The translations under genes were made by a program, and so were the position numbers. A model generated the notes under the pieces. The model made no database searches. It worked only from the letters and a program-made list of their open reading frames with translations, and had not been told where the DNA came from. A stretch of 10,789 nucleotides of DNA, taken from positions 1-10,789 of the forward strand of contig JAUCNG010393144.1 in NCBI GenBank assembly GCA_032353305.1, read 5' to 3'. The stretch is from Cephalothrix spiralis. Its lineage: Eukaryota > Nemertea > Palaeonemertea > Archinemertea > Cephalotrichidae. The stretch's first letter is position 1, and every line of letters begins with the position of its first letter. Positions 1 through 6,396 of this stretch are shown in pieces.

Positions 1-131
1 GGCAAATCAAACCGGCAACTTGTCCATTTGACGTTTTCAAAACGTCAAACTGGCAACTTGGCCTTCAAAGTAACCCCATTGGACATATCTGATATATCTA
101 GGCTGCGCAAACTCCTCGTCGTAGCTCCCGG
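1..131 (+). CDS. Possible upstream exon (partial, weak)
   Basis: Frame 1 is open from the first base to a stop at 133-135. A GT donor (gtaacg) falls at 132 just before that stop and would leave two bases of a codon. Splicing to an AG at 262-263 restores frame into the next exon (GG+A gives Gly, then VPTPENYEVKQEP). The translated piece includes LDISDISRLRKLLVVAPG. Doubt comes from the sequence itself. It contains a 15-bp imperfect direct repeat (8-22 and 46-60) and a perfect 10-bp-arm palindrome (28-48), which are more typical of repeats than of coding DNA. It may be ordinary intron. Confidence 0.28.
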
Positions 132-2984
132 GTAACGTTAAACAAATGCCGTATACCAGGGTATCCATCCATCCATTTTTGCATTTCTCGGCCCTCCCCA
201 TGATAGTGCATTACACAATGTGCTTATAATCGATTCCGTTGTATAATTTTCAGCCAACTTAAGAGTTCCTACACCTGAGAACTACGAAGTAAAGCAGGAG
301 CCAGGTATGAAATATTTTGGTTATACATTTATGGAAGTTAAGTATTTAGACATCTAAGTACCTTTTTCCGGCACCCCGCTCAGGTCTCTGCATGGAGGTG
401 CGGGACCCGATCAACGTAGTCGGTGAGCCTAAGGAGGAGAGCCTCAGTATCAGCCGCCAACCTTTTTTCCATCAAATATAGGTACAATACTATCACAAAC
501 TGTTTGAACATAGGCAAACGATACATTTTTTGAAAGCTTATACATGTTGAGTTTTATCAGAACAGGAGCACATGAGATCTCTTGAGCCTTTGTAATAAAA
601 TGAAATAAATTTTTGTTTAGTAAACGAAGAGTAATATAGGCATATGTGGTATCATTAGAAAGGTATTGGGACGGGGATTCCCAAAGGCCATATTAGAAAT
701 AAAACGACGTCACAAGGGTGTCCCGACTGTCCCGTATTTCGGAATCTCAGTACTGCTAAAACGATTAGATAGTAATAAAAATTGATGTCAAAAATGAAAT
801 CGGGTACCAATTTATACTTGAAATAGCTAAAGGTACAATTTGTGACGTCACATGCGTTTTTGCGCAAAATGCGGTTTTTCGCCGCTAAGGGCGCCCTTGT
901 GACGTCATTTGACTTCTCATATAGCAATCCCCGTCCCAATACCTTTCCAATGATATAACATGCCTATTTCTCTTCGTTTACTGTACAAAAGCTGTGTATT
1001 AAAAAAAAAGAAACTCACTATGTCTTTTGATAATGCTTGCAATTTTTTCTATTTTAGGCTTCGGCTATGAAGAATTTAGATGTCCCTTTGTCGACGAAAT
1101 ACTTAATAATGATGTAATGTGCCAGTTACTGCGAGATCTTGGTAATTATTATTTTTTGACTTTCAAATGATGGCTCATATATAGCTTCTTTTAATGATGC
1201 TGCGGAAAAAAAGGGAACTGCGAAACTTCTGAGCATTTATTGGTATAATTATCAATAATTCTTCATTGTCAAAAACTAGGGTACGGGCGTTGCCTGTTCG
1301 TAGCTTACTAGAGGCATGAACACCGCACACTAGTCCGCAGAATCGCAGAACCGCTAGAACGCAACAAAAATCAAACATGTAATCCTAACCAACACTAATT
1401 CGCAGAAACGCTAGAACGCCGATCAGCAGGATCGCATCAAAATTCCTAGTGTGCGGGGCAAAATTGCTAGAACGCTAGAACGCAACAAAAATCAAACGTG
1501 TTTGATTTTTGTTGCGTTCTAGCGTTTTCGCTGTTTACAAGGTTGTATCTTCAACATGCCGTTATTTACATGGATGAGAGAGATAATGACTTGATATTTT
1601 GATGCTAATAGTAGAATGGTGTTCTTAGTAGTGTGCTAAAGTTTTATTATTATATGGTTATTGCACGAGTTTCAAGTGGAATAAAAATGAGTTATTCCAC
1701 GAGAGTCGAATAACGGTTTTATCTCACGAAAACGAGTGTAATAACCTTTTTATACCACGGTTCAATCCCCTTTTCACTCATTTTCAAGCGATTTAAAAAC
1801 CCCAAAAACAGCTAACCGTGGTATTATATTATATGATTCATAGAATTTATGTAATGTTGTGTGTGCAGTAGGACAAACCCGGACAAAACTTTATAAATGT
1901 ACGTCTTATTTGATCTTATTTAATATTTAGGTTACAGCGAACCTAATATTATCGATATGATGCAAGATTGTTGTAATAAAGGAATGAAACAAAGGAATTA
2001 TAAGGTAAGTATGTATATTTATTGAAATAAGTGCATAGGTTGATGCAAGTTCGAAATTTATGAAAGCTGCAATTTAAAAAAATTCACTATGACAATTCCC
2101 AATTTTATCTCCGAAGATGTTTTATTATTTTTGTTTGTTTTTAGCAAATTTTAATCTGTGAACCCGATTTTTGTAATTCTGGTCAACGATCAATTTTAAT
2201 ATTATCATTACTATCCAGAATTTCCTACGTATATGAATCATTGTCTACGGGCTATAAAACTGATCCATCGACCATGAAATGGATATACAGTTGTATATGG
2301 TCTTACGGTTTTGTCCATAGTACTGACTATGACCTTTAAAGCACCTGAGAACCTGTTCTTTGCGCCAGAATTGCGTTCAGTTCCGGTGCGGTTATGTAAT
2401 TTAGTTCGCTCGCTCTCTTGTTTAGCGCTGTCGTTCAGTTTTCTACCAGGCTCTTAATTCAATCTAAAGCATGTAAAAGCTAGATTATCTGTACAACGGT
2501 ATCTTCCATCAAAGTTTCTCCATTGTTTAAGATAGGCTTCCCTAGAGCTTCAAGCTCATTTCTCGTAAAATCTCGTTGCCGCAAATTGCAAATATTAGTG
2601 TAAGTAAAGCTGATATACTTTACTATCACATTTAATGTCCTGAAAATGCCCTAATGTCTTTAGCGGCAAATTGAAACGTGGCCATACTTTTTAACATTAC
2701 CCCAAATTGCCAGCCTAGCTGCCAAATTGCCAGCCTAGCTGGTCAGTCACTTTAATATCTTTGGATAACCATTATTATCTTTTTTATCATTTTAGGCTTT
2801 GTATCAGGCTTCTCGGAATTATGCTACTTTCGAGGTGTTTTTATTCACCTTATTCAGTAAATGTTGCCTGTCAAGTGACAGCGATCTGAAAAAGTTAAGC
2901 TGGAAATTCATCGAACTTGGTTTCGTCATTCGTATTCGTGATGATGAAAATGATGAACAAGAAGAAAATTTAGAAGTCGTATGA
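1..2984 (+). CDS. 3' part of a spliced gene for a death-fold-like protein (multi-exon, 5' end outside window)
   Basis: This is a chain of short exons with matching phases: 264-304 or 254-304 (ends phase 1), 384-422 (1 to 1), 1058-1141 (1 to 1), 1931-2004 (1 to 0), then 2796-2984 or 2145-2339 (phase 0 to stop). A possible exon at 1-131 precedes them. Introns are GT-AG with pyrimidine-rich acceptors. From 1058 on the protein shows an alternating helical pattern (CQLLRDLGYSEPNIIDMM, then KQRNYKALYQASRNYATFEV, then LKKLSWKFIELGF). This resembles helices 2 to 6 of CARD or death domains: a short LG-type turn after helix 2, polar helix 3, then two hydrophobic helices. Family membership is inferred from pattern only, and the closest subfamily cannot be named. 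Death-fold domains assemble homotypic complexes in apoptotic and innate immune signalling, so an adaptor role is a guess. There is no ATG because the 5' end lies upstream of the window. Introns 423-1057 and 1142-1930 carry MITE-like repeats. Confidence 0.6.
14..60. repeat. Short direct repeat around a palindrome
   Basis: GGCAACTTG occurs at 14-22 and 52-60, within a 15-bp repeat (8-22 and 46-60) that has one mismatch. Between them, TTGACGTTTT-c-AAAACGTCAA (28-48) is a perfect inverted repeat with a one-base loop. Confidence 0.7.
264..304 (+). CDS. Exon of the death-fold-like gene (start 264, or 254)
   Basis: The frame reads VPTPENYEVKQEP and ends with one base of a Gly codon before the donor at 305 (gtatga). 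The strongest acceptor is ttttcag at 247-253, which gives a 51-nt exon beginning two bases into a codon and adding NLR. An alternative AG ten bases downstream (262-263) gives a 41-nt exon that would join the open frame at 1-131. The downstream phase (1) matches the next exon. The protein is proline- and charge-rich, so it is probably a linker before the folded domain. The exon is short, and its support is the splice sites and phase rather than similarity. Confidence 0.48.
384..422 (+). CDS. 39-nt micro-exon of the death-fold-like gene
   Basis: It is bordered by an acceptor (ccgctcag, ending 383) and a good donor (gtgagc at 423). It is exactly 13 codons in length and symmetric (phase 1 to 1), so it could be skipped without frameshift. 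The joined reading gives GLCMEVRDPINVVG, leading smoothly into the next exon. Base composition is clearly richer in G+C than the surrounding introns, which supports coding. If the donor were not used, the frame would run on to a stop at about 478-480. Confidence 0.5.
611..990. mobile_element. MITE-like element with about 60-bp terminal inverted repeats (in intron 423-1057)
   Basis: The left arm (about 611-679) and right arm (about 926-990) are near-complementary. They share TAAACGAAGAG, then TAGGCAT, then a long block around AAAGGTATTGGGACGGGGATT. Inside the arms, GACGTCACAAGGG at about 703-715 is matched in inverted form near 894-906, so the complementarity continues inward. The total is about 380 bp with no transposase frame. 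The minus-strand open frame 655-939 lies inside and is explained by the element. No clear target-site duplication is visible. Confidence 0.75.
1058..1141 (+). CDS. Exon: start of death-fold-like domain
   Basis: This is an 84-nt exon between the acceptor attttag (1051-1057) and the donor gtaatt (1142), phase 1 to 1. It encodes FGYEEFRCPFVDEIL followed by NNDVMCQLLRDL, with the split Gly codon completed by the next exon. The C-terminal half looks like an amphipathic helix ending in the LG turn that often follows helix 2 of CARD and death domains. The upstream pyrimidine tract (aattttttctatttt) is strong. Intron 1142-1930 downstream is 789 nt and carries two repeat elements. Exon status is well supported by phase, acceptor and the continuity of the encoded domain, while the domain assignment is inference. 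Confidence 0.72.
1300..1530. repeat. Iterated CGCTAGAACGC repeat ending in a 56-bp perfect palindrome
   Basis: The motif CGCTAGAACGC occurs at 1352-1362, 1409-1419 and 1473-1483, once with a mismatch at 1465-1475, and inverted at 1514-1524. The final copies form a perfect 27-bp-arm inverted repeat with a 2-bp spacer (1471-1497 and 1500-1526). CCGCACACTAG (1323-1333) is inverted at 1446-1456. It lies in the intron between exons 1058-1141 and 1931-2004. It is probably a non-autonomous transposon or a foldback repeat. Confidence 0.75.
1656..1826. repeat. Multi-stem inverted-repeat block
   Basis: Three nested or adjacent stems are present. GGTTATTGCAC (1656-1666) pairs with GTGTAATAACC (1736-1746). 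GTTATTC (1691-1697) pairs with GAATAAC (1708-1714). ATACCACGGTT (1752-1762) pairs with AACCGTGGTAT (1814-1824). It lies in the same intron as the preceding repeat and looks like a MITE or SINE-like unit, without a coding frame. Confidence 0.65.
1931..2004 (+). CDS. Exon: middle of death-fold-like domain, shared donor before the two last exons
   Basis: This is a 74-nt exon with acceptor aatatttag (ending 1930) and a near-consensus donor, AAG|gtaagt, at 2005. It completes the Gly codon from the previous exon and encodes YSEPNIIDMMQDCCNKGMKQ then RNYK, ending in phase 0. The acidic and polar stretch followed by a basic helix start matches helices 3 and 4 of the death-fold family. The donor can join either the acceptor at 2144 (exon A, 140-nt intron) or that at 2795 (exon B, 791-nt intron), each in frame. 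This is the branch point for alternative C-termini. Confidence 0.75.
2145..2339 (+). CDS. Alternative last exon A (64 codons and stop)
   Basis: The acceptor is excellent (a long T-rich run then tttttag, ending 2144). In the phase set by the donor at 2005 the exon is open for 64 codons to TAA at 2337-2339. Sixty-four open codons in such A+T-rich DNA is unlikely by chance. The protein begins QILICEPDFCNSGQRSILIL, has a hydrophobic helix (ILILSLL), and ends with STMKWIYSCIWSYGFV then an acidic tail. The last part can be laid over exon B (SDLKKLSWKFIELGFV): both have Ser, then M/L-K, an aromatic or hydrophobic helix and GFV. I infer that A and B are related, mutually exclusive last exons. An in-frame GT at 2229 (gtatat) could instead make A an internal exon. 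There is no AATAAA between A and B, so polyadenylation after A is unproven. Confidence 0.58.
   Translation, partial: QILICEPDFCNSGQRSILILSLLSRISYVYESLSTGYKTDPSTMKWIYSCIWSYGFVHSTDYDL
2340..2795 (+). other. Intron or 3' flank between last exons A and B
   Basis: No exon was found. It contains a perfect tandem pair of a 20-bp unit (2702-2721 and 2722-2741, core CCAAATTGCCAGCCTAGCTG). Related AAATTGC words occur at about 2580 and 2668. If A is used as a last exon, this is its 3' UTR and flank, although only non-canonical signals such as AGTAAA (about 2602) are present. Confidence 0.55.
2702..2741. repeat. 20-bp perfect tandem duplication
   Basis: The unit CCAAATTGCCAGCCTAGCTG is repeated twice without change, 55 bp upstream of exon B's acceptor. 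It looks recent because the copies are identical. Confidence 0.9.
2796..2984 (+). CDS. Last exon B: C-terminal helices of death-fold-like domain with acidic tail
   Basis: The acceptor tttttatcattttag ends at 2795. The frame is open in phase 0 for 62 codons to TGA at 2982-2984. The protein starts ALYQASRNYATFEVFLFTLF, continues with Cys/Ser-rich residues and LKKLSWKFIELGFVIRIR, and ends in a strongly acidic tail (DDENDEQEEN). Joined to the previous exon's RNYK, it gives the classic spacing of helices 4, 5 and 6 of CARD or death domains, with an aromatic residue in helix 5 and a final amphipathic helix. A donor-like gtatga overlaps the stop (2979), so a run-through to downstream exons cannot be excluded. 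Confidence 0.7.
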   Translation, partial: ALYQASRNYATFEVFLFTLFSKCCLSSDSDLKKLSWKFIELGFVIRIRDDENDEQEENLEVV

Positions 2985-3197
2985 TTATGCTGCATTATAG
3001 TAAAGTTGGTGATTTCTGTGTCAAACATTCCTCCATATCATCCGGAGACTGATTGTGGTTGCTCGCCCCAAAATGTTTTTTCGTCAACTAACTAATGCAA
3101 TCAATGAAGCTTTATTTTGAGAGCTAGTATTATATTTTTACTGTATAGTGTTTTACAATTTATTACAAATGTATTTTAATATCATGTTTATGCGATT

Positions 3198-3521
3198 CAG
3201 GGTTCTCACTAACTGTACTCCTAGAATTCCTTGAATTCAATGAATTAATCAAATATCCTTGAATTAAAAATTAAGAAATACGGCGCTCCCTTATAAGATA
3301 TTTTCAATATCAAACTTAAGAATCTCGAGCATCTCCTAGGTAGTCCACTCCCTATCTCAGGTGTTTAGTCGCCAAAAAAGAAGACTAGTTGTTTTGTCCT
3401 TCGGTGGAATTATCAGAAGAATCCTTTTCTCCGAGTTCTTCTAAATTCGTTAAAAATAATCGCTTCAATTTTCCTTTTAACTCTTTGAAAACTCCTTTTT
3501 GTGTATTGAGTGGGAACCCTG
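3198..3521. mobile_element. hAT-like MITE, 324 bp
   Basis: The terminal inverted repeats are CAGGGTTCTCACT (3198-3210) and AGTGGGAACCCTG (3509-3521), matching at 12 of 13 positions. The CAGGG...CCCTG ends and GTGGGAACCCTG sequence resemble non-autonomous hAT elements that I recall as common in invertebrate and fish genomes. Flanks share only a degenerate TG(C/T)GAT, so an 8-bp target duplication is not clear. Overlapping open frames on both strands at 3385-3610 are explained by this element. Confidence 0.65.
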
Positions 3522-3645
3522 ACTGTGATATAGTAGTTGACAATCTTTGCTTCACGAGAATAGTTATAATAATAGCCCTACATAAAATAAAATGTATAAT
3601 AGCCAAATGACGTCGTACTCTCTATCCAATGATGTACATTTTAAG

Positions 3646-3651
3646 AATAAA
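3646..3651 (+). promoter_or_regulatory. Candidate poly(A) signal AATAAA
   Basis: This is the first canonical AATAAA after the stop of exon B, about 660 nt downstream and followed by a mixed GT-containing stretch. A variant ATTAAA lies nearer (3263-3268) but inside the MITE. Use by this gene is only a possibility. Confidence 0.22.
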
Positions 3652-3701
3652 ACAGAATTGGTGCAGATAGGTTCATAACGTACTAATTTGATTTTTTGCA
3701 G

Positions 3702-3788
3702 GAAAAAAAGTTCTTTCATATTGCTACTATTATTCCCAAAAACGAGACATTCTGGTTTCATTTTCCCCAGCCAAAATCTTATTATAAA
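3702..3788 (+). CDS. Candidate further exon (29 codons, phase 0 to 0)
   Basis: It has a strong acceptor (gattttttgcag, ending 3701) and a strong donor (AAA|gtgagt at 3789). It is open in phase 0 for exactly 29 codons: EKKFFHIATIIPKNETFWFH then FPQPKSYYK. Phase 0 matches the donor at 2005, so it could replace exons A and B. It could also follow exon B if the gtatga at 2979 acts as a donor. It resembles exon B only loosely (a TF-x-F aromatic core). Its 3' third lies in a local tandem duplication (about 3760-3976), which weakens the case. It could equally belong to another gene or be a decayed duplicate. Confidence 0.38.
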
Positions 3789-3976
3789 GTGAGTCTAAAT
3801 CCTAGTTTCAAATGTTTTTCTATAATTGAAATTGTGAATATTCTCAGTAAAATTCAATTTATATTTTTTATTTTGAACAGCAAATTTATAAGCAACTTAA
3901 CTTTTCCCCAGCCATTTTAAATGGAGAGTGTTATTTTCCATTACACTTAAATTGAACTTGTGAATATTTTCAGTGC
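3760..3976. repeat. Partial tandem duplication over candidate exons
   Basis: TTTTCCCCAGCC occurs at about 3762 and 3902. TTGAA(A/C)TTGTGAATATT(C/T)TCAGT occurs at about 3826-3848 and 3954-3976. The spacing of roughly 130-140 bp suggests an old tandem duplication with internal length changes. It overlaps the end of exon 3702-3788 and candidate exon 3881-3955. Confidence 0.6.
3881..3955 (+). CDS. Candidate terminal exon following 3702-3788
   Basis: The acceptor ttttgaacag ends at 3880 after a T-rich tract, and the preceding 92-nt intron begins gtgagt. Phase 0 is open for 24 codons (QIYKQLNFSPAILNGECYFP then LHLN) to TGA at 3953-3955. A second in-phase possibility is the acceptor at 3973, open for 23 codons (CLSISINCYVKSKLNKPRQC then TRE) to TAA at 4043-4045. 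Both lie in or beside the second copy of a partial tandem duplication, so they may be by-products of it. No family was recognised. Confidence 0.27.
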   Translation, partial: QIYKQLNFSPAILNGECYFPLHLN

Positions 3977-4060
3977 TTATCAATTTCTATCAATTGTTAT
4001 GTTAAAAGTAAATTGAATAAACCCAGACAGTGCACCAGGGAATAATTGTATTAGCGCCTT

Positions 4061-4297
4061 CTGGTGAAGGATATGTGGTATTATAGGCATTTTTACGACG
4101 AGGTTCTTTACAAAATTATTTTTTATTAACGTAAATTTTATGAAATACATTTGTACTCTCAATTAGTAAAAACGGAAACCTTTTATAGAATTAATCATGT
4201 CAATACAAGTCTGATCAAGTCTATTTTATCTTTTTCAAATTTTAATAAAACATGATAGACACGGACTAAATTATTATTACCACATATCCTTCACCAG
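4061..4297. mobile_element. MITE-like inverted-repeat element, about 240 bp
   Basis: CTGGTGAAGGATATGTGGTA (4061-4080) is matched by its complement at 4278-4297. Partial similarity continues outward (AGCGCC on the left, GCACC on the right), so the true ends may lie at about 4030 and 4310. No coding frame is seen. Confidence 0.65.
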
Positions 4298-4660
4298 GTG
4301 ACAGCACCTGATGGACTCTTGGGACTAGGATAAACGACAGATCGATATGCACCGTCTAGGTAGTTGAACAGATTAGCACAAAATTTCTTAGATTTGAAAG
4401 AGAAGACCATGCACTCTCCAGTGATAACTCACGTGATTATTGTCAATTCATAATTAACTCGCACTATGACGTCATCTAACATTTTACATTTTATTGGGAC
4501 ACCCTGTATACCATTATATATGTACATGGGGCTTGATATTAACCCCTGATATTATTTCTAAAATTACTGGAGTTGATTTAGGCGCAATCTCATCAGTTTA
4601 GAATGAATCAATGATCAAAATTGTACATAAATGTATTAATTTGGCAATATTTTTTCATAG
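4298..4660. other. Non-coding stretch with a mariner-like end
   Basis: No convincing exon was found. GGGACACCCTGTATA at 4496-4510 resembles an end sequence of Tc1/mariner-type elements ending next to TA. A similar but oppositely facing TATACAGTGTGTCC is at 6485-6498. They face away from each other, so they are not the two ends of one element. Confidence 0.35.
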
Positions 4661-4797
4661 GGCCATATCTTTTAAAATCAAATTTTATCTTCATTTTGTA
4701 AATACCCATTTTGACACCATGCAGCATTTATTTTGTATCGTTTGTAGAACCAGGAACTACAATTATTACAATGTATTAATGAATGTACTAATAGTCG
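4661..4797 (+). CDS. Weak candidate exon upstream of 5249-5343
   Basis: The frame is open from an acceptor-like tttttcatag (ending 4660) to a donor gtaaga at 4798. A piece of it, DTMQHLFCIVC then RTRNYNYYN, loosely recalls the MMQ...RNYK part of the exon at 1931-2004, which suggests a possible decayed duplicate. It ends in phase 1 and would join the exon at 5249 in frame. An alternative reading from an internal acceptor at 4747 gives NQELQLLQCINECTNSR and a stop. Neither is convincing alone. Confidence 0.2.
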
Positions 4798-5248
4798 GTA
4801 AGACTCCCAATCATTGCTTAATTGGCCTTGAATAATCAAAATAACTTAATTTTATTAGCCAAACATTACTTGATGTCGAAAGATGTAGCTAGGGATTCAC
4901 ATAATTAAGTTTAAAAATTATATCAAATCTAGAGTAGCAACAATAGTTTATCTGTATTTTATTTTATATTCATGTTTAATGAATTAGATAATGTGACTGT
5001 GATTTGAATCATCTATAAACATTAATACTAGGCTATTGTACACTTCGGTATAATGAATTTTACATTTTTATCCAATAAGTTATTTAAAAATATATAATTC
5101 AAAATTATAGGATTTGCTATTTCTTGACAGTTAACACTTTTAAAACTGATAAATACATATCTAATATGAAAGGGTAAAGGTCTTAATTAGTACATGCGTG
5201 AATGGCCACAATAGGAATAACGTGCAACGTGATTTTAATTTTTTGCAG

Positions 5249-5343
5249 ACTGGAATGAAATAGATAAATCGGCTTTAATAAGTGCCTCGTGCTCCCCTCG
5301 TTATCCAATCTTATACATTATAGTTATACTGAATAATTGTTAA
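5249..5343 (+). CDS. Weak candidate terminal exon
   Basis: A strong acceptor (gattttaattttttgcag, ending 5248) is followed by a frame that, entered with one base carried over, is open for 31 codons (DWNEIDKSALISASCSPRYP then ILYIIVILNNC) to TAA at 5341-5343. The hydrophobic end could be a helix. It has no recognisable homology and depends on the weak exon at 4661-4797 for its phase. I regard it as possible but unproven. Confidence 0.22.
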
Positions 5344-5418
5344 TTAGAGAATAGCACCTGAATTATTATATTGTTATTGTGCCATCTAGTCACATTTTAG
5401 ATAATTCTCTTTAAAATT

Positions 5419-5879
5419 GGGTTCATTCGAAGCGCTAAATTGTCATTTAAATTATAATGAAAATCGCATCCCAATGCATTTATCTGAGTTAAAGAAATAT
5501 TTACAAATATATTTTGATATTTTGTTTTTGCTGATGTTTTTTACTATCTCTCGGTATTATTTTTAGATAAATCATAAATTGTATTCACTACGCAAATTTA
5601 TGCTCCGCAGACTTTTCCCTCTGTTCACTTTAATTTCCTTGCGGTCCAAATGGGAAATTATTGATACGACTTCATAGTGCAATACTTCATTTCTGTGCAA
5701 TAAAGCTGACTTCTTATCCATTAATTACATTTTACAAATAATCCTATCAACATTTTAGGCATTACAGAAACATCATTCCACTTTTCCATCGCAATTTTTT
5801 ATTATTTCTGTTCGGTTTGATGGAATGTTTTTGTTTTTTATCTTTAATGTACCCCAAATTTCGCGTTTCGAATGAACCC
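5419..5879. mobile_element. MITE-like element with 23-bp terminal inverted repeats, 461 bp
   Basis: GGGTTCATTCGAAGCGCTAA (5419-5438, extending to 5441) is matched in inverted form at 5857-5879 with two mismatches. The flanks TTTAAAATT (left) and TTCTAAATT (right) agree at seven of nine positions, which fits an eroded 9-bp target duplication such as Mutator-like elements make. No transposase frame is present. Two exon-like frames inside (5567-5677 and 5759-5875) are treated as probably spurious. Confidence 0.62.
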
Positions 5880-6110
5880 TTCTAAATTCACATTCGGACC
5901 ATGTATTGAATTCATGAAATGATAATGGAATAATTTAATAGGTTTTTTTAACACACTATAGTAGAGACATGTCGCCTGACTTGTTTCAGCCAATGAAATG
6001 CTTTAAATTTAATACTTATAATATAGAAGTGTAATATTATGTTTCACGTATTTTCATGAGGCATAAAATTGAGCTCAGCGTTGATTGATAATGTATTTTT
6101 ATATCATCAT

Positions 6111-6200
6111 ATATAATGTATTTTGATTCCAGCTCAATTTTATATCTATTTTATATAATGTATTTTGATTACAAGCAGCTCAATTTTTATCTATATCTAT
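6111..6200. repeat. Two-copy direct repeat, about 42-46 bp unit
   Basis: ATATAATGTATTTTGATT begins at 6111 and again at 6153, each followed by AGCTCAATTTT. The second copy has a 4-bp insertion before that word. An inverted AAAATTGAGCT lies just upstream at about 6066-6076. Confidence 0.75.
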
Positions 6201-6210
6201 AATAATTTTG

Positions 6211-6396
6211 GCCCATGGGTTCATTTTGATGCTCAAACTTATGATTCGCGCAAGTTTTTAGTGTTCTAAACGACACTACACATGCGCAACCGGCAATAAA
6301 GCTTTCAATACAAAAAAAGAGTAAAATAGCGCTTTTTTAGTCACAATCTGTCAAGGTGATGGCTGGAGCCTAGCTTGAGTATCAAGTACCATGGGC
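6211..6396. mobile_element. Small MITE-like inverted-repeat element, about 186 bp
   Basis: GCCCATGGGTTCATTTTGAT followed by GCTCAAACT (6211-6239) pairs imperfectly with AGCTTGAGTATCAAGTACCA followed by TGGGC (6372-6396). No coding frame is present. Confidence 0.55.

Noticed and set aside
655-939. 94-codon minus-strand open frame
   Set aside because: It lies wholly inside the inverted-repeat element 611-990, and its translation has no domain-like pattern.
1175-1378. 67-codon minus-strand open frame
   Set aside because: It overlaps the iterated CGCTAGAACGC repeat in an intron and has no splice-supported context.
2819-3028. Minus-strand frame opposite exon B
   Set aside because: It is a shadow of the plus-strand coding exon, with low-complexity Ser-rich translation from the acidic codons.
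3385-3610. Overlapping 73-codon frames on both strands
   Set aside because: They mostly lie within the hAT-like MITE 3198-3521, so they are best explained by repeat sequence. The minus-strand reading looks protein-like (FKELKGKLKRLFL) but is probably coincidental.
5398-5454. Frame after cacattttag reading IILFKIGFIRSAKLSFKL, similar to the GFV end of exon B
   Set aside because: It is short and runs into the left inverted repeat of the 5419-5879 element. The similarity is only a few residues.
5567-5875. Two exon-like frames (5567-5677 and 5759-5875) as definite exons
   Set aside because: They sit inside the 5419-5879 inverted-repeat element and the second stop falls in its right arm. They are kept only as a question in the findings.
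5989-6034. Short frame after gtttcag (PMKCFKFNTYNIEV)
   Set aside because: Fourteen codons is expected by chance and there is no similarity to other exons.
6257-6318. Frame after gtttttag in the small MITE
   Set aside because: It is inside the inverted-repeat element 6211-6396, short, and ends in a poly-A run.
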